64,000 bases of DNA from Aquamicrobium zhengzhouense (GCF_016124105.1 NZ_JADGMQ010000017.1:23910-87909), one strand, 5' to 3'; positions 1-9,200 are shown, numbered from the stretch's first letter. Translations and numbers: made by a program. Notes: generated from the sequence alone by a model not told the origin.

Positions 1-649
1 AGCAGCATTCACAGCCGCCGCGGCCTTGATCATCACCCCCTTCGAACGACCGGTCGTGCCGGAGGTGTAGAGCATGATCGAGACGTCCTCACCGCTGCCG
101 GTTCGGACCATTTTCTCCCATGCTGAGGCTGCCGAGGCATCCTTGTCGATCAGGGTCCGTCCCCGCGCCTGTATCCGCAAAGTCATGAAGCGCTTCCGAG
201 CGATAGCCCTCTAACCCGCGTTTTTCATCATAAATGATGTCGGTCAGCGCGGGCATACGCTCAGCGAAGGAAAGCAGCTTGTCGACCTGCTCCTGATCCT
301 GCACGACTGCAAAACGAACGCCCGCGTGATCAAGGACATAGGACATCTCCTCGGCCACCGCGTCTGCGTAAAAGGGAACCGGGATGCCGCCGAGGGACTG
401 AACAGCCGTGAACGTCCAATAAAGGCGCGGTCGGTTGGCGCCAACAACTGCCACCTTGTCTCCGTGCTCGAACCCCAGATTGAGCAACCCAAGGGCGAAG
501 GCGCGAATTTCTTCCAGTTGTTGTTGCCAGGTCCAGCTTTGCCAGATGCCATAGTCCTTATGGCGCATGGCAGGCCGACTGCCAAAATGCTCCGCATTGC
601 GGAGCAGGTATTTCGGAAACGTATCGAGTGCGCTCGCGGATTGCGCCAA
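1..649 (-). pseudogene. Acyl-CoA synthetase (AMP-forming), N-terminal part, frameshifted and cut by window edge
   Basis: N-terminal portion of an AMP-forming acyl-CoA synthetase (ANL superfamily), which would activate a carboxylic or fatty acid to its CoA thioester in the cytoplasm; the remainder lies beyond base 1. The start is a TTG at 649 preceded by a strong GGAGGAGG ribosome site. Early residues such as RPAMRHKDYGIWQSWTW fit the family. The opening frame stops at 89-91, yet the AMP-binding P-loop LYTSGTTGRSKGV is encoded just past it in the next frame, preceded by SAWEKMVRTGSGEDVS. The frames join near 165-185, so one base was gained or two lost there. This is either a decayed gene or a sequencing error. 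A Crp-type regulator lies 218 bases upstream on the same strand. Family assignment is firm; substrate unknown. Confidence 0.75.
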
Positions 650-771
650 CTCGTTCCTCCTCCAGACAGACGCTCAACTGCGTCCCGATTCCTTCCAAGC
701 CCTCCCGCCTGACTGGAACCTGTCATCTCATGCAGAATTCCACGAAATAACTTGCCGACGCAACACCCCGC

Positions 772-803
772 TTGACAGACGTGTTCCCAAATTGTCTGTT
801 CAA
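772..803. promoter_or_regulatory. Interrupted inverted repeat upstream of the acyl-CoA synthetase
   Basis: The arms TTGACAGAC (772-780) and GTCTGTTCAA (794-803) are inverted copies with one bulged base and a 13-base spacer. They lie in the 218-base gap between the Crp-type regulator and the acyl-CoA synthetase. An operator for the neighbouring regulator or an RNA hairpin are both possible. No clear -35/-10 pair could be assigned. Confidence 0.3.
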
Positions 804-867
804 TGGGCGCACTTGTAGGTGCGTTGCTCTCCAGAGTTCTACGAATATTTGCGGCGTGCGCTTGCGA

Positions 868-1542
868 TCACGCGCCGTAGCTGACGAGAGCTTTGATGTT
901 GAGCGGCGTAATCCGCCCATGCTCAACCCTCACCAGCCCCTCCTCTTCAAGTTCCTGCAGGCTGCGGTTCACCACCTGCCGCGACACCCCTACAAGCAGC
1001 CCGAGTTCTTCCTGGCTGATCTCGAGCGCCGGTCCCGCATTTGGGTACAAAACCTTGTTGAAGAACCACGAAAGGTTCCGTGCCACCCGCGCTTTCGGTA
1101 CAAGGATGCGGTCGTATTCAATTGTGGCAATGAACTGGCCCATGCGCTCGTTCAGCTGGCGCACGAGAAACCGGTTAAAGCCGGTGGAGTTTTCGTAGAG
1201 CCACATGAAGGTCGAGCGTTGCATCATCGCAAGGCGCGTGTCGCGGATGGCAACGAGATCGTACTTGCGCGGCTCGTCCTTCAAGACAGACCCCTTGCCA
1301 ACCCAGGCACCGTCGGCGGCACCGGCAAAGGTCATCGCCTTGCCCTCCCGGGAAATGGCGCTGATCTTCACGAGGCCGCTCAGGACGCCGGTCCAGTAGT
1401 CCAGCCGGTCGTCCTTGTGGCAGATATAGGCGCCCTTCGCGTATCTGCGCTCAATGAGCCCGCGAGCGGCGCGCTCCAGCTCTTCATCTGTGAGCTCTAC
1501 GGACCAGATGCATGATCTGGCGATTTCTTCGCGAGCCTTCAT
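868..1542 (-). CDS. Crp/Fnr family transcriptional regulator
   Basis: A 224-residue regulator of the Crp/Fnr superfamily. An N-terminal cyclic-nucleotide-binding-like beta barrel covers about residues 20-130, followed by the dimer helix and a C-terminal winged helix around 165-215, with recognition-helix region ISQEELGLLVGVSRQVVNRS. The four-cysteine N-terminal cluster of oxygen-sensing Fnr is absent (only scattered Cys are visible), so direct Fe-S oxygen sensing is unlikely; the ligand is unknown. The ATG at 1542 follows a GAGGTCAG ribosome site. It lies 70 bases after the N-acyltransferase gene and 218 bases before the acyl-CoA synthetase, all on the same strand, so it may control the synthetase or the (unseen) genes that follow it. 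This is inferred from position only. Confidence 0.88.
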   Translation of the reverse strand: MKAREEIARSCIWSVELTDEELERAARGLIERRYAKGAYICHKDDRLDYWTGVLSGLVKISAISREGKAMTFAGAADGAWVGKGSVLKDEPRKYDLVAIRDTRLAMMQRSTFMWLYENSTGFNRFLVRQLNERMGQFIATIEYDRILVPKARVARNLSWFFNKVLYPNAGPALEISQEELGLLVGVSRQVVNRSLQELEEEGLVRVEHGRITPLNIKALVSYGA

Positions 1543-1612
1543 CTGACCTCGGAACGGCAGCCTCGTCCATACCCGGACAGGTTAGGACGCGTTGTGTGCT
1601 TGTGACAAGAAG

Positions 1613-2380
1613 TCAGGCGGCGTACTGAGCCGTCGGAAGAATGGTCAGCGGGCGTGGCTCTCCCGGCATCGTCTCGCCAAACATCAGCCTCTGCTCCATC
1701 GGCGTCGAGCGGAAAAACGGGAACCGGGCAAAAGATCGGGTGCGGATCGCGTTGACGTCTGCCTGATAGAGCACAACCTGATAGTTGAGCCCCGGATAGT
1801 CGCGTAGGGCACCAATCTGTTCGGAGTGGTAGATCCGTCGGTAGAACCCTCCGTGGTCGGGCCGGATGGTCGAGAGGCAGTACGGCGTGGCAAAATGCAT
1901 GCACGCCATGCCAGCCAGCCGCAGCGTGATGTAAGGTATCTGCGGGAACGCCTTCGTCCAATCCGGATCCGCCGCAAAACGGCTAGGATCGATGAACGTT
2001 TCGCCAGCGTCGACCCGTGGCATCAGAATGTCCGGATAGACGATGGTGGATGGGGACCTCGCCGCCTCCGCGCTCACGTGATGCAGGCGCAACGTGCTCA
2101 CGAGCACGCCATCAATGTAAACGCCGAAACGGTGGCAATTCTGCTGATCGTCGAGGTCGTCGTAGATCTGGCTGTGTTGGTTATCGCCAACCATTTCAGT
2201 ACGACGGTAAGCTTTGTAGCGAAGGCGATAAATATCCTCGAGATCCTCGCCACTTTCACATCTTCTGTATTCTGTACGCTCCAGCGCAGAGAAGATGTTT
2301 GCGACGAAAGCAGACCTACCGGCTGTCGCTGGCCGCTCACTTGCTACTGCTCCTCGCAGCGCCGTCACGTTACTCGACAT
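1613..2380 (-). CDS. FeeM-like N-acyltransferase (N-acyl amino acid synthase / autoinducer-synthase fold)
   Basis: The protein (255 residues from the chosen start) resembles the FeeM-type N-acyl amino acid synthases, which are GNAT-fold enzymes related to LuxI acyl-homoserine-lactone synthases and move an acyl chain from acyl-ACP to an amino group. Visible hallmarks are the early LEDIYRLRYKAYRRTEMV stretch, the strand GVYIDGVLVSTLRLHHVS, DAGETFIDPSRFAADP, and the long C-terminal half typical of the FeeM group. The ATG at 2380 is preferred because GGGGGAAGTC precedes it; an in-frame ATG at 2398 would add six residues. Two CtrA-type boxes lie about 80-115 bases upstream. Family membership is an inference from pattern; substrate and product are unknown. 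Confidence 0.72.
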   Translation of the reverse strand: MSSNVTALRGAVASERPATAGRSAFVANIFSALERTEYRRCESGEDLEDIYRLRYKAYRRTEMVGDNQHSQIYDDLDDQQNCHRFGVYIDGVLVSTLRLHHVSAEAARSPSTIVYPDILMPRVDAGETFIDPSRFAADPDWTKAFPQIPYITLRLAGMACMHFATPYCLSTIRPDHGGFYRRIYHSEQIGALRDYPGLNYQVVLYQADVNAIRTRSFARFPFFRSTPMEQRLMFGETMPGEPRPLTILPTAQYAA

Positions 2381-2462
2381 GACTTCCCCCGCATCCATAT
2401 CCCACCGCAGCGGAAGTTAATGGAACCCTGACGTGAGTAAACACGAAAATACCGATGACGCC

Positions 2463-2496
2463 GTTAACCCTCCATTAAGGTTAACAATTCGTTAAC
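2463..2496 (-). promoter_or_regulatory. Two tandem CtrA-type boxes upstream of the N-acyltransferase
   Basis: Read on the minus strand, TTAACGAATTGTTAAC (2480-2495) and TTAATGGAGGGTTAAC (2463-2478) both match TTAA-N7-TTAAC, the established site for the alphaproteobacterial cell-cycle regulator CtrA. They sit one base apart in the 151-base gap between the GGDEF-EAL gene and the N-acyltransferase start, with a weak -10-like TATTTT closer to the gene. The outer site is also a perfect box on the plus strand (2481-2496). Confidence 0.65.
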
Positions 2497-2531
2497 GCAG
2501 GAGGTGCCGCCAGCTCACGGCAGGATCGTTC

Positions 2532-4844
2532 TTAGCTGGTACAGCTGGCGACCGAAGCGCGTATCTGGTGGGCGAAGGGCCAAGTCGTATTGTACATCGT
2601 GGCAATGCCAGATGCCGTCAGTGCAGACCCAAAAAGGAAGCCTTGTACAAGGTCCGGCTTTACCTCAAGCGCAAGCAGCTTCAGCTGCTCGAAGGTCTCG
2701 ACGCCCTCAATAGCAACTTCAAGACCAAGGGGACGTGAGAGGTTGACGATCCCGCGCAGCAGATCGAGCGACCTGCGGTTTCGGGTCACGTCCTGAACGA
2801 AGGAGCGGTCGATCTTCACCTTGTCCAACGGAAGCGTGTGGAGATAGCTGAGGCTCGAGTAGCCGGTTCCAAAGTCATCGAGGGCGACCCGAACCCCAAG
2901 CCGCTTCATTTCTTCGATGTATTTGCGTGTACTGGATTTGTCATCCAGCAGGGCCGTTTCCGTGACCTCGACCTCCAAGCGGCATGGCTCGAGACCTGAA
3001 ACCGCCAACGCGCGGGAAACCGTCGCAATGATGGCTTCCGATCGGAAATCCTTGGCCGAGAGGTTGACCGACACTCCGACGGGCTTCGGCCAGTTCATGC
3101 ACTCTGCTGTCGCGCTTTCCAGCATGAAGATGCTGATCTCGGAAATGATGCCCATCTCTTCGGCGAGCGGAATGAAAACCGCCGGCGAGATGGGGCCTAG
3201 CTCCGGATGATCCCAGCGGCACAGGGCTTCGCAATTGGAAATCCGCATCGTTCTCATCGACACGATCGGCTGATAGACTACACGTAGCCGCCTTGCCTCA
3301 ACGGCCTCGCGCAGGTCTGCCTTGAGCAATTGTTTGTTGCGGAAGGCCTGATCCATCACGGTCTCGAAAAGCTGCCAGCCATTCTTGCCGGTCTCTTTGG
3401 CCTTGTAGAGCGCGAGATCTGCCTTGACGATCATCGCATCTACATCCGCGCCCTTTACCAGGGTGAGCAGCGCACCGGCGCTCGCCTGGACACGCAACAA
3501 ATGACCTGCGACGTCAACATCGCCCTTCAGATCAATAAATAACTGGTCGAGCATCTCGCGGAAGCTCTCCGCACTGTCGACCTGATCGAAGTAGATCATG
3601 AATTCGTCGCCGCCGAAGCGGCTGATGATGACGTCCTGACTTGCAAAAGGCGCAAGCCGCTCACCGACCGCATAGATCAGGCCGTCTCCGACAGGGTGCC
3701 CCAGCGTGTCGTTGACGCTCTTGAAATCATCGAGGTCGAACACGACGAGCGCAACCCGACGCGCGGGATCGCCAGATGTAATGCGCTCGCTGACCAGCTC
3801 ATGAAAATATGCGCGATTTGGAAGGCCGGTAAGGCTGTCAAACCGGGCCATGTGGCGAATTCGCTCTTCTGCGGCGATGCGCGCGGTCACTTCCTCGAAG
3901 GTAAGGACACGCAGTTCGTCCTGCGCCTCGCGGGCAGAGAACTCGAAATATCGGCCATCCTTGAGCTGGAGGAGTACCTTGCGGTCCTTGCCCTCCCGCA
4001 GCGCCCGTGTGAGCTGAGCCTCGGCAAAACGAGCGTCATTGCGGCTTAGCATTCCACCGGCCACGCCCCGCATCAGAAGGCCGCGCAAGGTGCGTCCCAA
4101 AATTAGGTTCTGGTCACCGGAGCCCATCAGCGCAGCAGCTTCGGCGTTCGCGACCACCACTTTTCCATCAGGGCTCAGCATGATCAGGCCTGACGTCATC
4201 GTGTTCAGCGCCTTGTCGAAACGCTGCGCCAACCGGTTTGCTGTTTTCTCCGCCTGAACTGCCGAGAACAGCACCTCGCGCACATTGTCAGCGAAAGTCC
4301 GTATCGCGAAAAAGAACGGGATCGAAAGAAGGCCAAGGATGAAATGGTAGATATCGCCGCGAAAAAGAAACGCGAGTGAAATCGGCCAGGTCATCGTCGT
4401 TAGGAAGATCATCACCATTCTCGGCGACCCGTAATTGCGTCCTGCAATGGAGGTCGCCGAAGCAAGCGTCACGCAAAGAGCAGCGATTTCACCGAACGTG
4501 TCCGGTGCCCAATAGATCGTAAGAAAGCAGAAAAGACCCAGCAGGAAGCCGTGAAGCGCCCCGTAGACAATATAGGTCCGCTCCCACTCATTCGCTTCTT
4601 CCAGCGTCGTCGGCGCCGGCTTTTGAGAGTATTCCCGGACACTCCGAAGTCTTACCGCAGCGACGACCGCAAGAGAGATCGCTAAGAGGAGATAGATATT
4701 GTTGCCGGAATCCACATAGACGAGGCCGACGAGAAGCAATTGTGCGGCGAATCCAATCGCCAGCGTAACGCAGTCTCGAAACAGCGTCTGCACAAACGGT
4801 ATGTATATGTCGAGCGGAAGCTCGTCGTTCTTCTTGCTTGGCAT
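2532..4844 (-). CDS. Membrane GGDEF-EAL c-di-GMP enzyme with PAS-like domain
   Basis: A 770-residue dual-domain cyclic-di-GMP protein. Residues 1 to about 190 hold several hydrophobic segments, giving an inner-membrane sensor; about 205-325 is PAS-like (SGLIMLSPDGKVVVANAEAA). The diguanylate cyclase domain begins at DSLTGLPNRAYF and keeps an intact active-site loop, RFGGDEFMIYF. The phosphodiesterase domain keeps EALCRW, VNLSAKDF, EVEVTETALL, DDFGTGYSSLSYLH, DKVKIDRSF, AIEGVET and QGFLFG, that is, the EAL motif and metal/base residues. Both activities are therefore possible and the net direction cannot be read from sequence. Signal sensed by the membrane part is unknown. The ATG at 4844 has no strong ribosome site. 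It is followed on the same strand by the CtrA-boxed N-acyltransferase gene. Confidence 0.92.
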   Translation of the reverse strand: MPSKKNDELPLDIYIPFVQTLFRDCVTLAIGFAAQLLLVGLVYVDSGNNIYLLLAISLAVVAAVRLRSVREYSQKPAPTTLEEANEWERTYIVYGALHGFLLGLFCFLTIYWAPDTFGEIAALCVTLASATSIAGRNYGSPRMVMIFLTTMTWPISLAFLFRGDIYHFILGLLSIPFFFAIRTFADNVREVLFSAVQAEKTANRLAQRFDKALNTMTSGLIMLSPDGKVVVANAEAAALMGSGDQNLILGRTLRGLLMRGVAGGMLSRNDARFAEAQLTRALREGKDRKVLLQLKDGRYFEFSAREAQDELRVLTFEEVTARIAAEERIRHMARFDSLTGLPNRAYFHELVSERITSGDPARRVALVVFDLDDFKSVNDTLGHPVGDGLIYAVGERLAPFASQDVIISRFGGDEFMIYFDQVDSAESFREMLDQLFIDLKGDVDVAGHLLRVQASAGALLTLVKGADVDAMIVKADLALYKAKETGKNGWQLFETVMDQAFRNKQLLKADLREAVEARRLRVVYQPIVSMRTMRISNCEALCRWDHPELGPISPAVFIPLAEEMGIISEISIFMLESATAECMNWPKPVGVSVNLSAKDFRSEAIIATVSRALAVSGLEPCRLEVEVTETALLDDKSSTRKYIEEMKRLGVRVALDDFGTGYSSLSYLHTLPLDKVKIDRSFVQDVTRNRRSLDLLRGIVNLSRPLGLEVAIEGVETFEQLKLLALEVKPDLVQGFLFGSALTASGIATMYNTTWPFAHQIRASVASCTS

Positions 4845-4915
4845 ACCGGGAAACCATATGAACTATCAGGATGCCAGCGCCGCCTTAAAAAAGGCTTATG
4901 AAAGAATGGCGTGCA

Positions 4916-7900
4916 TCATTCTGCTGCTACCAGTACCGGATCAGCTTGCAGCTTTTTCAGACGCGCAAGCAAACGATGACGTTCAGCCGCGGCCTTGCTG
5001 GCATTGCTCTCCTTTACATGGCCGTACCCCCTGATCATCATCGGGACGCTTGCCAACGCAGTTGCTGCGTCGAGATTTGCAACCGAGAGCCTTGCTGCGA
5101 TAAGGGACAGGTCAGCCTCGAATTCACGGAGCAATCTTCGCTCCATTCTGCGCTCGGCTGTATAGGCAAAAAGGTCTAATGGGGTTCCCCGCAGCCGACG
5201 CATCGCTGCCAGAACCGAGAATGCTTTCATCATCCATGGCCCGAAACGGGATTTGCGCGGCCGCCCGTCCGTGTGCCTGCGGCCGAGGATCGGCGGGGCG
5301 AGGTGAAACTCAAGCCGGGACCAATCTTCGAATTGCTCCGCCAGCTTCCTTTGGAAGGTTCCGTCGGTGTAAAGACGGGCAACCTCGTATTCATCCTTGA
5401 TCGCCATGAGCTTGAACAGGCTCTTGGCAACCGCCTCACTCACAACGCTCGAGCCAGGGCATGCACGCTCCTCGGCGATCCGAATCGCCGCTACCTTCTC
5501 CCGATATCTGTCCGCGTAAGCTTCGTTCTGGTAAGCGGCCAGAAAATGCGCGCGCCGCTCGATCAGCTGCTCCAACGTCTCGGCCTGCGGCTCGTCCGGC
5601 CGCTCCTTGCCCTGATCGCCGATCATCTTCTGCACGAAGGCGGGATCATGTGCGGCCCGGCGACCCCAGCGGAACGCGTTGATGTTCATTTTCACCGCCT
5701 GGCCGTTCAGCTCGATCGCGTGCTCAATTGCCGCTGCGTTCAACGGCAGACCGCCATGCTGAAATGCGAAGCCGAGCATCATCATGTTCGCAGCCATGGA
5801 ATTGCCGAACAGGACCGACGCCGCCTTGCTTGCATCGAAGAAATGCGCACGCTCCTCCCCCACTGCTTCCTTGATCGCCTTCTTCAGGCGCTCACTCGGG
5901 AGGGAAAAGTCCGCGTTCCTGGTGAACTCGCCCGGCATGATCTCCGCCGTGTTGGCCACAAAAAGCGTCTCCCCCTGGCGCGCTGCCGTGAGGATTTTCT
6001 TGTTGCCGGAAACAACGAGGTCACAGCCCAATATGAGGTCGGCCTTTCCTGCTGAAACTCGGATCGCATGGATGTGCTCGGGTGTCTGTCCGATGCGGAT
6101 GTGACTGAAGACAGCGCCGCCTTTTTGGGCCAGACCGGCCATGTCAATGATGCCGCAGCCCTTGCCTTCCAGATGAGCGGCCATGCCAATAATGGCTCCA
6201 ATGGTCACGACGCCGGTGCCGCCGATACCATCAACAATGCCGGCCCACCCGTGCCCCTTGACCCGACCGCCTGTCGGCTCTGGAACGCCGTCGAGCGGAT
6301 TGATCTGGCCTGCAAGGCCGGTGCTGCGTCGAAGCTTGGCACCGTGGACCGTCACAAAGGATGGGCAAAAACCGTTCACACAGGAAAAATCTTTGTTGCA
6401 GGAGGATTGGTCGATGCGTCGCTTGCGCCCGAATTCCGTTTCAACCGGCTGAACTGAGACGCAGTTGGAAGCGACGCTGCAATCGCCGCACCCTTCGCAG
6501 ACGAGCTCGTTGATGAACACCCGCTTGTCCGGATCAGGGAAGGTGCCGATTTTGCGCCTTCGGCGTTTTTCGGCAGCGCATGTCTGATCGTACAGCAAGA
6601 CCGAGACACCCTTCACGTCACGCAATTCGCGCTGGACAGCGTCAAGATCATCCCGATGGTGGATGGTCGTCCCGCTCGGGAAGCTTACCTCGCCAGAATA
6701 TTTGTCAGGTTCATCACTGACCACCGCGATCCGTTCAACGCCTTCGGCGCGGATCTGCGCCGCCATCATCTCCAGCGTAAGATTGCCTTCGTGAGGCTGC
6801 CCGCCGGTCATGGCCACCGCGTCGTTGTAGAGCAGTTTGTAGGTGATGTTCGCGCCGCTCGCGAGCGCAAAACGAAGAGCCAGCGAGCCGGAATGATTGT
6901 AGGTGCCATCCCCAAGATTCTGGAAAATGTGATCGCGCGTAGAGAAAGGTGCCTGGCCAACCCACTGTGCGCCCTCCCCACCCATCGCGGTAAAGCCATA
7001 GGTTGAACGGTCCATCCACAAGGCCATGAAGTGGCAACCGATCCCGGCATTTGCGATGGATCCGTCAGGGACCTTGGTCGAAGAATTATGCGGACAGCCT
7101 GAGCAGAAATGCGGAATACGCGCAGCCACATCCGTGGTTCCGGCCAGCATGGCCTGAAATTGCTTCAACCGCGACACCCGCGCGGCCACCTCTTCCGAGT
7201 GGCCGAGAACCCTCAGCACGCGTTCACCAATCGCGATGGCGATGTCGTTGGGGTCCAGCGCGCCCGCAGCCTGAAACAAGGTCGAGCCCCGCTCGTCGTT
7301 CTTGCCAATGATCTGCGGCTGGCTCGGCTTGCCGTAAAGCGCCTCGCGAAGCTGCGCTTCGATCAGCGATCGTTTCTCCTCGACGACCACGATCATATCA
7401 AGGCCCTGCGCGAATTCGGCGATGTGCTCGTAATCCAGCGGCCATGGGCAAGCCACCTTGAACAGCCTCAGGCCGATCTTGTCCGCAACGATCTCGTCAA
7501 TCCCGATATCATCAAGCGCCTGGCGCACGTCCAAATAGCTCTTTCCAACCGTGATGATGCCAAGCTTCGGATTGCTGCCGCCTGAATAAATGGTACGGTT
7601 GAGACCATTCGCCTGGATGAACGCGCTGACCGCAGCCCTCTTGTAGTTATGAAGGCGAGCTTCCTGACCGATCTGGTCAAGCTCGTTGCGAATGTTCAAC
7701 CCGCCGGGCGGCAAGTCGATCTCTGGGTAGACGATGTCCAACCGATCAAGTGAAACATCGACTGATGCGGTCGATTCGATGTTGTCCTTGACGCACTTGA
7801 TGGCCGACCAGGTGCCGGAGAAACGCGAGAGCGCGTAACCGTAAAGTCCGTAGTCGATCAGCTCCTGCACGCCGGCCGGGTGAAAAACCGGCATCATCAC

Positions 7901-8395
7901 GTCGACAAAGGCGTATTCGGTGGCATGGGCATTGGTGGAGGATTCGGCTGTATGGTCGTCCCCCATCAAGACGAGCACGCCGCCACGGGGCGATGAACCC
8001 GCCAGGTTGCCATGCCGGAACACGTCCCCCGAGCGATCAACGCCAGGCCCCTTGCCATACCAAAGGGCGAAGACGCCGTCGTACTTGCCCTCGCCCAGCA
8101 ATTCGGCCTGCTGGGTGCCCCAACAGGCTGTGGCGGCGAGTTCCTCGTTCAAGCCCGGCTGGAAGACGATATCGGATTCTTCAAGCTGCCGCTTGGCCTT
8201 CCATAATTGCTGGTCGAGCCCGCCCAGCGGGGATCCGCGATAACCTGAAACGAACCCCGCAGTTGAGAGGCCCGCAGCCCGGTCGCGCTCCCGCTGCATC
8301 ATCAGCATGCGAACAACCGCCTGCGCACCTGATATGAAGATGCGCGTCTTCGACAGATCATATTTGTCGTTGAGCGACACATCGTGCAGCGTCAT
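4916..8395 (-). CDS. 2-Oxoacid (indolepyruvate-type) ferredoxin oxidoreductase, fused subunits
   Basis: A 1159-residue single-chain indolepyruvate ferredoxin oxidoreductase family enzyme: thiamine-diphosphate-dependent oxidative decarboxylation of aryl or branched 2-oxoacids to acyl-CoA with ferredoxin reduction. The N-terminal part carries FVSGYRGSPLGGLDQQLWKA and GYALSRFSGTWSAIKC of the alpha-type domain; the middle holds a TPP region (GIGCHFMALWMDRSTYGFTA, GDGTYNHSG) and a cysteine cluster CEGCGDC...NKDFSCVNGFCP; the C-terminal gamma-type domain has VDGIGGTGVVTIGAIIGMAA. The ATG at 8395 is chosen because AGGAGG lies just before it; an upstream GTG at 8425 would place that site inside the gene. 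It diverges from TRAP transporter genes whose binding protein looks oxoacid-type, suggesting uptake and oxidation of the same substrate (inference). Confidence 0.92.
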   Translation of the reverse strand: MTLHDVSLNDKYDLSKTRIFISGAQAVVRMLMMQRERDRAAGLSTAGFVSGYRGSPLGGLDQQLWKAKRQLEESDIVFQPGLNEELAATACWGTQQAELLGEGKYDGVFALWYGKGPGVDRSGDVFRHGNLAGSSPRGGVLVLMGDDHTAESSTNAHATEYAFVDVMMPVFHPAGVQELIDYGLYGYALSRFSGTWSAIKCVKDNIESTASVDVSLDRLDIVYPEIDLPPGGLNIRNELDQIGQEARLHNYKRAAVSAFIQANGLNRTIYSGGSNPKLGIITVGKSYLDVRQALDDIGIDEIVADKIGLRLFKVACPWPLDYEHIAEFAQGLDMIVVVEEKRSLIEAQLREALYGKPSQPQIIGKNDERGSTLFQAAGALDPNDIAIAIGERVLRVLGHSEEVAARVSRLKQFQAMLAGTTDVAARIPHFCSGCPHNSSTKVPDGSIANAGIGCHFMALWMDRSTYGFTAMGGEGAQWVGQAPFSTRDHIFQNLGDGTYNHSGSLALRFALASGANITYKLLYNDAVAMTGGQPHEGNLTLEMMAAQIRAEGVERIAVVSDEPDKYSGEVSFPSGTTIHHRDDLDAVQRELRDVKGVSVLLYDQTCAAEKRRRRKIGTFPDPDKRVFINELVCEGCGDCSVASNCVSVQPVETEFGRKRRIDQSSCNKDFSCVNGFCPSFVTVHGAKLRRSTGLAGQINPLDGVPEPTGGRVKGHGWAGIVDGIGGTGVVTIGAIIGMAAHLEGKGCGIIDMAGLAQKGGAVFSHIRIGQTPEHIHAIRVSAGKADLILGCDLVVSGNKKILTAARQGETLFVANTAEIMPGEFTRNADFSLPSERLKKAIKEAVGEERAHFFDASKAASVLFGNSMAANMMMLGFAFQHGGLPLNAAAIEHAIELNGQAVKMNINAFRWGRRAAHDPAFVQKMIGDQGKERPDEPQAETLEQLIERRAHFLAAYQNEAYADRYREKVAAIRIAEERACPGSSVVSEAVAKSLFKLMAIKDEYEVARLYTDGTFQRKLAEQFEDWSRLEFHLAPPILGRRHTDGRPRKSRFGPWMMKAFSVLAAMRRLRGTPLDLFAYTAERRMERRLLREFEADLSLIAARLSVANLDAATALASVPMMIRGYGHVKESNASKAAAERHRLLARLKKLQADPVLVAAE

Positions 8396-8648
8396 CAGCA
8401 GCCTCCTGAGGGGCGATCGTCCCACGTGACAGACCGCCTTTGGTCAGTCTTCCCGACAGGCATGGTTCCGTCAAACTAATTTGTGGTTGCGCTTTTCAAT
8501 CCTGCAGGTTGAATGATATCCGCAATTTGTCGGATCTTCTGAATCAAAACAGAAACGTGGAAGATTTGACTGATGCTCTTTTAGGGGAGCGTCGGAGGAG
8601 GAGCGCCGCGCTGCGGCTTATTAAAGAAGTGGTTCGAAGGATGAACCC

Positions 8649-9200
8649 ATGAATATACTTGCTGCTGTCATTCGCGGGATAGGCGCGGTGAACAAGCTGA
8701 TCGGGAACGTATTTGCCTGGCTGGCGCCGCTCATGGTGATTATCTGCTTCATCGTCGTCGTTCAGCGCTACGTGCTGGGGACCACCACTTTGTGGATGCA
8801 GGACCTCTACGTCTGGCTGAACGGCGCAATGTTCACCGCCGTTGCCGGCTTTGCGCTTTTTCGAGACGACCACGTACGGGTCGATATCTTCTATCGTCCG
8901 GCGAACGTTCGTACGAAGGCGATCATCGACCTGATCGGTGTCATCTTCTTCCTTTTGCCCTTCTGCTGGATCGTCACCCGCTACAGCTGGAACTACATTG
9001 CCCGCTCATGGAAGTTGTTTGAGGCGTCCAGCAATGTGGGGGGGATGCCAGGGCTTTTCATTCTCAAGAGCTTCATTCTTGTTTTCGTCGCCTTGATTGC
9101 TTTGCAGGGGATCGCCTGGGCGCTCCGCTCGATCCTGGTGCTCAAGGGGCAGGAGGGACTTCTGCCCAAAGAATACCGCTATCCGGCGCATCAGGAGTAA
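8649..9200 (+). CDS. dctQ: TRAP transporter small permease (DctQ)
   Basis: The 183-residue small membrane subunit of a tripartite ATP-independent periplasmic (TRAP) transporter. Four hydrophobic segments are visible, and the stretch FALFRDDHVRVDIFY after the second is characteristic of DctQ proteins. It pairs with the large permease six bases downstream and a periplasmic binding protein to drive solute uptake with the sodium or proton gradient. The ATG at 8649 follows GAAGGATGAACCC. The 253-base gap to the divergent oxidoreductase holds no recognisable gene; a 70-codon frame ending in an ATGA overlap with this start is not convincing. Confidence 0.93.
   Translation: MNILAAVIRGIGAVNKLIGNVFAWLAPLMVIICFIVVVQRYVLGTTTLWMQDLYVWLNGAMFTAVAGFALFRDDHVRVDIFYRPANVRTKAIIDLIGVIFFLLPFCWIVTRYSWNYIARSWKLFEASSNVGGMPGLFILKSFILVFVALIALQGIAWALRSILVLKGQEGLLPKEYRYPAHQE

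Noticed and set aside
8440..8652. A 70-codon gene ahead of dctQ
   Set aside because: Despite an ATGA overlap with dctQ it lacks a ribosome site, domain or compositional support; most of it looks like promoter region.
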